Shown: positions 48,182-56,497 of the stretch, piece by piece
Layout: each line of letters starts with the position of its first letter
How positions within the stretch are numbered: position 1 is the first letter of the stretch
Made by a program: the position numbers and the translations under genes
Notes under the pieces: generated by a model
Seen by the model: only the letters and a program-made list of their open reading frames with translations
Told to the model about the DNA's origin: nothing
Databases searched by the model: none
NCBI GenBank assembly: GCA_902591695.1
Contig: CACJBQ010000001.1
Coordinates: forward strand, 44,129-108,128
DNA: 64,000 nt
Direction: 5' to 3'
Source of the DNA: an uncultured Pelagibacteraceae bacterium
GTDB lineage: Bacteria > Pseudomonadota > Alphaproteobacteria > Pelagibacterales > Pelagibacteraceae

Positions 48182-49126
48182 ATGAATAATCGATTAGCTA
48201 AATTTGAAGATCTTGTTCCAAGTACATTGCCATTTGTTGAAGGCAAACTTGAAGGTCATAAAGAAAGAAAAAATTATTCTATTGTAGGCCCAGGTGTCGC
48301 AGAGGATAGTAAACAATTTGTTAAAATAGCAATGCCACATAGTTTTAATCTAGGTGCTGTATCTGCTATGCCTAAAAATGGTTCTGGTTTACATAGCCAT
48401 ACAACTGCAGAAGTTTTTATTATTTATTCCGGTAAATGGAAATTTTATTGGGGAGCAGAAGGTAAAGATGAAACAATATTAAGTGCTGGAGATGTTATAT
48501 CTATGCCCACAAATATGTTTAGGGCATTTGAAAATGCAGGCGATGAAGAAGGTTTAATTTTTGTAGTTTTAGGTGGAGATGATCCTGGAATAATAACTTG
48601 GGTTCCAAGAGTCTTGGAAAAAGCAAAAAAAACAGGTATGGCACTTTTAAATGATAATTCATTAATTGATTTATCTATAAATGAAATTCCAAAAGGAAAA
48701 AGTATTCTTGAACCAATTTCTGAAGAAGAAATAAAAAAATTTGATAATTACAAACTAGATCAATTAGAAAAATTCATACATAAAAGTAATGAAAATTCTA
48801 AACAAATTAACAAAATAAACAACAATGTTAATTTAATTCAAATTCTTGGAAATAAATTTGAAAATAAAAATTATTCTCCACTAATAAGTCAAGATACCGG
48901 ATTTAACCTTTCAATTTTAAAATCTAGCAAGGGGCAAATCAATAATTTAAAATTTGAAAAACCTACAATATTGTTTTCAAGAACTGGGAAGTGGGAAATT
49001 ATGATTGATGATTTTCAATGTATTTTAAATCCTAAAGATACAATCTCTATTCCAATTAATTCAAATGTTAATATAAAGATAAATGAAAATGAGGATTGTT
49101 ACTTAAATTGTGTAACACAAATCTAA
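48182..49126 (+). CDS. bicupin protein (N-terminal cupin with metal ligands, C-terminal degenerate cupin)
   Basis: GSGLHSHTTAEVFIIYSGKWKFYWG...SAGDVISMPTNMFRAFEN; second half ILFSRTGKWEIMIDDFQCILNPKDTISIPINSN lacks His ligands. Confidence 0.82.
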   Translation: MNNRLAKFEDLVPSTLPFVEGKLEGHKERKNYSIVGPGVAEDSKQFVKIAMPHSFNLGAVSAMPKNGSGLHSHTTAEVFIIYSGKWKFYWGAEGKDETILSAGDVISMPTNMFRAFENAGDEEGLIFVVLGGDDPGIITWVPRVLEKAKKTGMALLNDNSLIDLSINEIPKGKSILEPISEEEIKKFDNYKLDQLEKFIHKSNENSKQINKINNNVNLIQILGNKFENKNYSPLISQDTGFNLSILKSSKGQINNLKFEKPTILFSRTGKWEIMIDDFQCILNPKDTISIPINSNVNIKINENEDCYLNCVTQI

Positions 49127-50088
49127 TGAACGGGTTTGATCCAAAATATAAAAATTTTCCTGATTACATACTTAAAATAACTAAACAAATTTGGGAAAAC
49201 AAAGATGTTAATTCTATCGCTCAATTTTACACTGATAATATTCCTGTCAGATCTCCATTTGGAGTTACTTATGGAAATAAACCTGTGATTGATGCAACTT
49301 ATGCAACATTAAAAGAATTTCCTAACAGACAGTTGCTTGGTGAAGATGTGATCTGGAATGGAAATGATGATGTGGGCTATCATTCATCTCATAGAATTTT
49401 AAGTAAAGGAACACATCTTGGTGATGGTTCGTATGGTAAACCAACGGGTAAAGACATCTACTATAGAGTAATTGCTGATTGTGCTTGCAAAAATAATCAA
49501 GTCTATGATGAATGGATTGTCCGTGATCAAGGTGCAATGGTAAGACAAATAGGATTTACACCAAAAGAATTTGCACAAATAATTATTGACAAAGAAGGTG
49601 GTGCTGACAAAGCACAAAAATTATTCAATTCAAGCTTTGAGATGAAATCAGATTATAAACAAGGTGTTGTGCCTAAAGAGTCTGCTGGAGGAAATTACTC
49701 AAAAATATTGAAAAATATCTTTAAAAATAACTATGATTTTTCTGATTATGCAAGAGCTGCAACTGTCTATTGGCCTGGAAATAAAATTGGACATGGAAGA
49801 GAGGATATTGTCAAATTTTGGAATAATTTAAAAAATACTTTTAGTGATATAAAGTTTTCAATAGAGCATGTTGGTTATTTAGAAGAACAAGATAAAAATC
49901 CAAAAGCATCTATAAGATGGTTTTTAAAAGGTAGTCATTCTAAAGATACTTTAGATTTTGGAGAAAAAACAAATAAAAATATTTTTATAATGGGGATAAA
50001 CCATGCAGAAATAATTGATGGAAATGTTATAAGAGAATGGGTTTTGTTTGATGAGGTTGCAATTTGGAAACAAATTTTAATGAAATAA
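49126..50088 (+). CDS. double SnoaL/NTF2-like protein
   Basis: Two NTF2-like halves; start placed at the ATG at 49126 overlapping the cupin stop (TAATG). Confidence 0.75.
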   Translation: MNGFDPKYKNFPDYILKITKQIWENKDVNSIAQFYTDNIPVRSPFGVTYGNKPVIDATYATLKEFPNRQLLGEDVIWNGNDDVGYHSSHRILSKGTHLGDGSYGKPTGKDIYYRVIADCACKNNQVYDEWIVRDQGAMVRQIGFTPKEFAQIIIDKEGGADKAQKLFNSSFEMKSDYKQGVVPKESAGGNYSKILKNIFKNNYDFSDYARAATVYWPGNKIGHGREDIVKFWNNLKNTFSDIKFSIEHVGYLEEQDKNPKASIRWFLKGSHSKDTLDFGEKTNKNIFIMGINHAEIIDGNVIREWVLFDEVAIWKQILMK

Positions 50089-50091
50089 ATT

Positions 50092-51219
50092 ATGAGTAAA
50101 ATTAAAACAACACATGTGGGAAGTTTACCAAGATCAAATGAATTATCTGAACTCTTGTTTAAAAAAGATCAAAAGGAAAAAATAGATTTTAATCAATTTG
50201 ATAAGGTCGTTCAAAAAGATGTAAACAAAATCGTTAAAAAACAAATTGAGGTTGGAATTGATTACATTAGCGATGGTGAAATGTCTAAGATTAGTTATGC
50301 TACTTATGTTAAGGATAGAATTGATGGATTTTCTGGAGAGAGTGAGAGAAAAGCACCAAAAGATTTAGATGACTTTCCTTCTTTCAAAGAAAGAATTGCA
50401 AGAACAGGTGGTACACCTACTTACACAAGACCATGTTGTACAAGTGAATTAAAAATTAAAGATAAAACTTCCCTAACAAAAGATATTAATAATTTTAAAC
50501 AAGCGTTAGAAAAAAATAATCATAAAGATGGTTTCATGAACGCTGCCTCTCCTGGAGTTATTTCTGCTTTCTTGCCAAATAAATATTATAAAAATGATGA
50601 CGAATATTTAGAAAATTTATCCAATCTTATGAAAGATGAGTATGAAGAAATCACCTCGAATGGATTAAAACTTCAGTTAGATTGTCCAGATTTGGCTCTT
50701 GCTAGACATATGACTTTTAAAGATTTATCAGAAGCTGAATTTCTAATTAGAGCTGAAAAACAAATAGAATGTCTAAATAATGCTATCAATAAAATCGACA
50801 GCTCTAGAATAAGACTACATATTTGTTGGGGAAATTATGAAGGGCCTCATCTACATGATATTCCGTTAGAAAAGATAATGCCAATTGCATTGAAAGCTAA
50901 TGTTCAGACTTATCTAATTGAGTCATCTAATCCAAGACATTCTCATGAATGGCAAATTTTTGAAAATTTAAAAATTCCAAGTGACAAAATAATTGCCCCA
51001 GGAGTAATAGATTCTACAACCAATTTTGTAGAACATCCCGAAGTTGTAAAAAATAGAATTTTAACCTTTTCTAAAGTCATTAATGCTGAACAATTATTAG
51101 CAGGAACTGACTGTGGGTTTAGTACCTTTGCTGGCTTTGGCAATGTAGATGAAAATATAGTTTATAAAAAACTTGAGTCTCTCGTAAGAGGTGCGGAACT
51201 TGCGTCAAAAGTGATTTAA
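50092..51219 (+). CDS. cobalamin-independent methionine synthase (MetE C-domain)-like / thiol alkyltransferase-type protein
   Basis: TTHVGSLPRS N-terminus; Zn-ligand-like LHICWGNYEG and LLAGTDCGFSTF; 375 aa, lacks the MetE N-domain. Confidence 0.85.
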   Translation: MSKIKTTHVGSLPRSNELSELLFKKDQKEKIDFNQFDKVVQKDVNKIVKKQIEVGIDYISDGEMSKISYATYVKDRIDGFSGESERKAPKDLDDFPSFKERIARTGGTPTYTRPCCTSELKIKDKTSLTKDINNFKQALEKNNHKDGFMNAASPGVISAFLPNKYYKNDDEYLENLSNLMKDEYEEITSNGLKLQLDCPDLALARHMTFKDLSEAEFLIRAEKQIECLNNAINKIDSSRIRLHICWGNYEGPHLHDIPLEKIMPIALKANVQTYLIESSNPRHSHEWQIFENLKIPSDKIIAPGVIDSTTNFVEHPEVVKNRILTFSKVINAEQLLAGTDCGFSTFAGFGNVDENIVYKKLESLVRGAELASKVI

Positions 51220-51230
51220 TTATCACTTTT
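51207..51230 (+). terminator. hairpin at the end of the MetE-like gene
   Basis: AAAAGTGAT-TTAATT-ATCACTTTT. Confidence 0.65.
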
Positions 51231-51302
51231 ATTCTATTTCAGGAGTAGATATAGTTTTCTAACTTAAATTATAATTTAACTAACAAAATAGAGAGAAAAC
51301 AT

Positions 51303-52523
51303 ATGAGAAAAATACTAGTTACTTTATTGTTTCTGCTTTTTGGGACTTCTGCATTTGCAGATTGTAACATTAAAAGTGGTTCAATAAATATTTTGGCTAA
51401 TGATTTTCCTGCATTAAGGACTTTCGTTGAGACTTCTAAAAAATGTAAAGGAAGTGCTGATTTTAAAGTGACTCACTCATCTGAGCATAATAAAATCGCA
51501 GTGCCAGCTTTAACTGCAAATCCATCTGAGTTTTCAGCAAGAATTGCAGCAAATAGTTCAATTGTTCCTTTGATGAACCAGGATTTAATTAGACCTTTAG
51601 ATGATCTTGTTAAAAAATATGGAAAAGGAATTCAAGACTCTCAATTAATTACAATTGATGGAAAAGTAATGGCTGTAGCATTCATGGCTAACACTCAGCA
51701 TTTGTATTACAGAGAAGATGTTTTGAAAGACCTTGGTATAGCTATTCCAAAAACTTATGAGGAAGTAGTTGCTGCATCTGAAAAAATTAGAGCTTCAGGT
51801 AAAATGCAATATCCTTACGCAGCTGCATATAAAGCTGGTTGGAATTTAGCAGAAGAATTTGTGAACATGTTTATCGGTCACGGTGGTGAATTCTTTAAAT
51901 CTGGAAGTGCACAACCAAATATAAATAATGCTAAAGGTGTTGCTACTTTAAATATGTTAAAAAAATTATCTGAATTGAGTAACCCTGATTACTTAACTCA
52001 TGATAGTGAAGCAATTAAGGTAGAATGGGAATCTGGAAATGTTGCATTGATGACATTATGGGCATCTAGATCAGGAACTCTTCTAGATGATGAAGGTGAT
52101 CCTAACATTACAAAAGCAACAAAACTAACTGGACCTGCTACTGTAGGTGGAGGAAATATTCCAGCTGCAACATTGTGGTGGGATGGTTTCACACTTGCAA
52201 AAAATAGATCTGATGCAGATGCTGAAGCAACATTTAGAGCATTAGCGCACGCGGCATCAAATAAAAAGATGGTTGCTGACGCTGCTGATCAAGCTGTTTG
52301 GTTAGTAGAAGGTTTTGTACCAGGACCAAAATCTATTGGTGTTATCGAAGCTGTAAAAATGGGAGCAAAACCATATCCAATGCTACCGCAAATGGGTTTA
52401 ATGCATGGTGCATTAGGAAGTGAGATTGTTGAATTTTTACAAGGTAAAGAGTCAGCTGAACAAGCATTGAAAGATGTTGAAGCTGCTTACATTAGTAAAG
52501 CTAAAGAACAAGGCTTTCTATAA
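51303..52523 (+). CDS. sugar-type ABC transporter substrate-binding protein (family 1)
   Basis: Signal peptide; NTQHLYYREDVLKDLGIAIPKTYEEVVAASEKI. Confidence 0.88.
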   Translation: MRKILVTLLFLLFGTSAFADCNIKSGSINILANDFPALRTFVETSKKCKGSADFKVTHSSEHNKIAVPALTANPSEFSARIAANSSIVPLMNQDLIRPLDDLVKKYGKGIQDSQLITIDGKVMAVAFMANTQHLYYREDVLKDLGIAIPKTYEEVVAASEKIRASGKMQYPYAAAYKAGWNLAEEFVNMFIGHGGEFFKSGSAQPNINNAKGVATLNMLKKLSELSNPDYLTHDSEAIKVEWESGNVALMTLWASRSGTLLDDEGDPNITKATKLTGPATVGGGNIPAATLWWDGFTLAKNRSDADAEATFRALAHAASNKKMVADAADQAVWLVEGFVPGPKSIGVIEAVKMGAKPYPMLPQMGLMHGALGSEIVEFLQGKESAEQALKDVEAAYISKAKEQGFL

Positions 52524-52535
52524 ATCTAAAACTTA

Positions 52536-52560
52536 TAAGTGGGGATTTACTCCCCACTTA
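52536..52560 (+). promoter_or_regulatory. perfect hairpin between binding-protein and permease genes
   Basis: TAAGTGGGGA-TTTAC-TCCCCACTTA, 10-bp stem. Confidence 0.8.
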
Positions 52561-52572
52561 ATCATTATTTAA

Positions 52573-53601
52573 ATGCCTAATAAAACTTTTTTCTGGTTTT
52601 TTTTACCTACAGGCTTAGCAATGATTCTATTTATTGGGTTACCAATTATATCTACCGGCATTCAATCCTTTTACGCACAACATGATCAAGTAGTAAAAGA
52701 AGTTAAAAAATGTGACCCTTTTGGATGTACCGTTTCAATTGTCGTCGATAACGAAGAAACATCGAAAATTAGAGAGGCAAAGCCTCTTGGAAAATTTAAT
52801 GGCTTTGGCACTTATACCGATCGAAATCATTTAGCAGTTGATGAAATAAAAAAATTTTGGAATGAAACTGAAAGTTTTGGCGCGTTTGTAGACCAGGTAA
52901 CTAATCTACCTTTTTATAAAGCTCTGATATTTACTTTAACTTATTGTTTGTTTGTTACACCAAATGTACTTCTCTTAGGATTTATTATTGCATTAAGTTT
53001 AAATGCAGTTGCTAGAAAAATTAGAGGACCTTTAATCTTTGGTACAATTTTACCGATGATTGTTACACCGTTGGTTGGATCATTAGTATTATTTTGGATG
53101 ATAGATTCACAAGGTATAATTGGAGCAAATATTCAAAATTTGATGAATGACCCATATTTATCACTCAAATCCTCAAAAACATTAACTTGGATAACAATTA
53201 TTATTTATGGTATTTGGCATCACTCCCCGTTTGCCTTTGTAGTTTTTTATGCAGCGCTTCAAACAGTTCCTCAAGAACCAATTGAAGCAGCAATTATAGA
53301 TGGTGCCTCAAGATTTCAAAGAATTAAACATATAGTTTTACCGCATATTTATCCTGTAGTTACATTTGTAGCTTTGATCTCTTTAATGGACAACTTTAGA
53401 GTATTTGAACCCATTATAGGGTTTAGTGCTGAGGGAAGTGCACAATCTTTATCTTGGTTAATCTATGACAATTTAGTTAATGAGGAAGTGATATTATTTG
53501 GATCTGCTGCAGCTACTTCAATGATGACTATTATTGGTATAGCTATTCTACTGGCACCAGTATTAATTAGAACTTGGAAAGAATTTAAAACAGCGAGATA
53601 A
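52573..53601 (+). CDS. carbohydrate ABC permease (MalF/UgpA type) with periplasmic Cys-containing insert
   Basis: EPIEAAIIDGASRFQRIKHIVLPHIYP EAA loop; KKCDPFGCTVS insert after TM1. Confidence 0.88.
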   Translation: MPNKTFFWFFLPTGLAMILFIGLPIISTGIQSFYAQHDQVVKEVKKCDPFGCTVSIVVDNEETSKIREAKPLGKFNGFGTYTDRNHLAVDEIKKFWNETESFGAFVDQVTNLPFYKALIFTLTYCLFVTPNVLLLGFIIALSLNAVARKIRGPLIFGTILPMIVTPLVGSLVLFWMIDSQGIIGANIQNLMNDPYLSLKSSKTLTWITIIIYGIWHHSPFAFVVFYAALQTVPQEPIEAAIIDGASRFQRIKHIVLPHIYPVVTFVALISLMDNFRVFEPIIGFSAEGSAQSLSWLIYDNLVNEEVILFGSAAATSMMTIIGIAILLAPVLIRTWKEFKTAR

Positions 53602-53603
53602 TT

Positions 53604-54485
53604 ATGGATTATGGACTAGATACAAAATCAACTCGTTTAAAAACTTTTAATACTATTTTTATTATCACTTGGTTGTTAATTGCTTGTTTCCCTTTTATTT
53701 GGACTTTTTGGGGATCATTTAAAGTAAGAGCTGATTTCTTTTCAAGATCTGATTGGTGGTATGCAATATCAGCATTTAATACCTTAATTGAAACAGGAGG
53801 AAAATTTACAACTAATGCTTATACACAAGCTTGGACTGAGGGCGAATTTTGGAAAGCATCGAAAAATACAATTATAGTTACAGTATTTGTTGTAAGTATT
53901 TCTTTGTTTTTAGGAACTTTAGGAGCATATGCTCTTTCAAGATCAACTGAGAAATATGCTTTTTGGATTTTAATGGCAGCTTTAATTTTTAGAGCTATGC
54001 CACATATAACTTTAGTATCAGGATACCTTTTTCCTTTCTTTGAATTACAGATTTGGGGAATTCTTCCAACTACAATTGTTGTTTTGGTTGCTATAAATCA
54101 ACCTTTTACACTGTGGTTACTCTATTCCTTTTTTAAAACAGTTCCTAAAGAGCTTGACGAAAGTGCTTTAATAGATGGTTGTTCGTATTTTCAAGCATTT
54201 AGGCATATTATTATGCCTGTGATGTGGCCTGGAGTAATTACAGCAGGATTGTTTAGTTTAATGTTAGCTTATAATGATTTTACCGTAACAGCATTACTTC
54301 TAAATCAAGAAAATCATACCATGGTTCCAAAAATACAAAGTTATTTAGGTACTAATCAACATGAAGGAAATTTAATGTGGGCAGTTTCTGCAGTTGTATC
54401 TGCTACTGCACCTTTATTTATGCTTGTTATGTTTTTCCAAAGACAAGTTATTAGTGGTTTAACTGCTGGAGCTGTTAAAGGTTGA
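53604..54485 (+). CDS. carbohydrate ABC permease (MalG/UgpE type)
   Basis: LDESALIDGCSYFQAFRHIIMPVMWP EAA loop. Confidence 0.9.
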   Translation: MDYGLDTKSTRLKTFNTIFIITWLLIACFPFIWTFWGSFKVRADFFSRSDWWYAISAFNTLIETGGKFTTNAYTQAWTEGEFWKASKNTIIVTVFVVSISLFLGTLGAYALSRSTEKYAFWILMAALIFRAMPHITLVSGYLFPFFELQIWGILPTTIVVLVAINQPFTLWLLYSFFKTVPKELDESALIDGCSYFQAFRHIIMPVMWPGVITAGLFSLMLAYNDFTVTALLLNQENHTMVPKIQSYLGTNQHEGNLMWAVSAVVSATAPLFMLVMFFQRQVISGLTAGAVKG

Positions 54486-55144
54486 AATATTATAAAGCAT
54501 TACTTTTTGGATCTATTGGATCTATTGTTGAAACCTCAGAAATTCAGAGAAAGTCATTCAATAAAGCATTCAAGCAATATGGTCTCGATTGGAATTGGAC
54601 CAAACGTGAGTATCTAAATTTATTAAGTAAATCAGGTGGCAAAGATAGAATATTAAGATATGCTAAAAAGAAAAAAATTGAAGTTAATTCGGTATTTTTA
54701 AGAAATTTAAAGACTAAAATCTTTAATAATTATCTTAAAAAAAATCATCTTAAATTAAGGCCAGGTGTTAAAAATTTAATTTCTTTATGTAAAAAAGAAA
54801 ATATTAAAATTGCATTTGTTTCATCTACTTCTACAAACAATATAAATGCAATCTTATATTGTTTAAGAAATTCAATTAATAAAAGAGATTTTAACTTTAT
54901 AGGGAATGCAAAATTAGTAAAAAAATTCAAACCCAACCCAGATATATACTTATTAGCACTTAAAAAACTTAAGCTTAAAGCTAATGACTGTGTAGCAATT
55001 GAGGACTCTCAAGAAAGTTTAAATTCAGCTAGGCGAGCTAAAATAAAATGTATAATTTTTCCTGGAAAATTTCATTCTTCAAAAAAATTTATTGGAGCTT
55101 ATAAAAAAGTTTATCAGCTGAATAAAAATATTATTTTGAGATAA
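54482..55144 (+). CDS. HAD-superfamily hydrolase (beta-phosphoglucomutase/CbbY-like)
   Basis: TTG start; LRPGVKNLISLCKKENIKIAFVSSTS; KPNPDIYLLALKKLKLKANDCVAIEDSQESLNSARRA. Canonical first Asp is replaced (YYKALLFGSIGSI). Confidence 0.78.
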   Translation: MKYYKALLFGSIGSIVETSEIQRKSFNKAFKQYGLDWNWTKREYLNLLSKSGGKDRILRYAKKKKIEVNSVFLRNLKTKIFNNYLKKNHLKLRPGVKNLISLCKKENIKIAFVSSTSTNNINAILYCLRNSINKRDFNFIGNAKLVKKFKPNPDIYLLALKKLKLKANDCVAIEDSQESLNSARRAKIKCIIFPGKFHSSKKFIGAYKKVYQLNKNIILR

Positions 55145-55886
55145 ATTCTTTTACCAATTTATTAAATTGATCAGGCTGTTCTAAGTGAACATTATGAGCA
55201 CAACCTTTAAATATTTCTAAACGGCTATTTTTAATATTTTTATTTAGTGTATCAACTTGATCAAAATTATATGAGGTATCTTTATCACCCCATATTATAA
55301 GAGTGTCATTTTTTATATTTTTTAAATTTTCTTTACCTCTCCAATTTTTCATAGCTAGTAATGCATTATCGGCAGTTTCTAATGAAACATTTTTAACAGC
55401 ATTTTCACAAAGAAAATAATTTTTGTCCTTATCACCTTTTACAAACCACTTAGGAGGTACTCTAGAAAAAGAAAGTTGAGTACCTTCATTTTTAAGTTTT
55501 TCCCTTGTTTCATCCATAGTCTCAAATCTTCCCGGGATATCTCCAATAGATCCTGTTGCAAAACAAATTAATTTATTAACTCTATCCCCAATCAATTTTG
55601 TAATTTCTTGAACAATCATTCCTCCCATTGAATGGCCAATTAAATTGAATTTATCTATCTTTTTTTGATCTAATACATTTATAATTTCTTTTGCCATTTT
55701 ATTAATAGAATCTAAGGATTTTACATTATGACTCTCTCCAAATCCTGGGAGAGCTGGGGTGATCACACGATAATCTTTTGAAAAAAATTCTTTTTGAAAA
55801 GTCCACATTTCAGATGAGCCTAGATAACCATGAACTAAAACAAAAGGATATCCTTCACCTAAATCATCTACATAAATATCGCTCAT
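55131..55886 (-). CDS. alpha/beta hydrolase
   Basis: PFVLVHGYLGSSEMW; FNLIGHSMGGMIVQE; CAHNVHLEQPDQF. Confidence 0.9.
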   Translation of the reverse strand: MSDIYVDDLGEGYPFVLVHGYLGSSEMWTFQKEFFSKDYRVITPALPGFGESHNVKSLDSINKMAKEIINVLDQKKIDKFNLIGHSMGGMIVQEITKLIGDRVNKLICFATGSIGDIPGRFETMDETREKLKNEGTQLSFSRVPPKWFVKGDKDKNYFLCENAVKNVSLETADNALLAMKNWRGKENLKNIKNDTLIIWGDKDTSYNFDQVDTLNKNIKNSRLEIFKGCAHNVHLEQPDQFNKLVKEFISK

Positions 55887-56488
55887 ATTATTTCCTTAAT
55901 AATAAATAAAATTAAAATAGACATAAAACATATAATAAAAATATTAATTACTTTCCAAATTTTTTTATTATTAGCATACTTTGATAAATAATTTGATAAA
56001 TACCCTAAAGTAAAAAAAAATAAAAATGAAGCAATAGCTGCACCAATACCAAAGGAAATTTTTTGATTTAATAGATAATTTTTAGAAAAATTTCCTAGAA
56101 AAAAAACAGTATCTGAATAAACATGAGGATTAAGATAAGTAAATCCAAGTGTTTTAATAATTATATTTATTTTTGAAATACTCGTTAATTCATTCTGAAA
56201 ATTTATATCTAAATAGTGTGTTTTAATTTTTGTATAAATAAAGTGTAGTAAAAATATTATAAGAAGGAGATTAAAAATTAATTCTATTGTTTCGTTGAAG
56301 TATTGATTAAAATAATGAAAGAGAAAAATACCTAAAAATATTAAGATTAAATCAGATAACGAACAGATTAAACAAATGAGTAATACATATTGTTTTTTTA
56401 ATCCTTGCTCAATTACAAAAATATTTTGTGCACCTAAAGCTAAAATCAAGCTTAATCCTGTAAAAAAACCTAATAACGCATACTCCAT
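55883..56488 (-). CDS. LysE/ArgO family amino-acid exporter
   Basis: LLGFFTGLSLILALGAQNIFVIEQGLKK; TYLNPHVYSDTVFFLG. Confidence 0.88.
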   Translation of the reverse strand: MEYALLGFFTGLSLILALGAQNIFVIEQGLKKQYVLLICLICSLSDLILIFLGIFLFHYFNQYFNETIELIFNLLLIIFLLHFIYTKIKTHYLDINFQNELTSISKINIIIKTLGFTYLNPHVYSDTVFFLGNFSKNYLLNQKISFGIGAAIASFLFFFTLGYLSNYLSKYANNKKIWKVINIFIICFMSILILFIIKEII

Positions 56489-56497
56489 TAATATTAA

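Noticed and set aside
49322-49617. Two overlapping minus-strand ORFs rich in H/Y
   Set aside because: Antisense to the double-SnoaL CDS; mutually overlapping frames indicate chance ORFs
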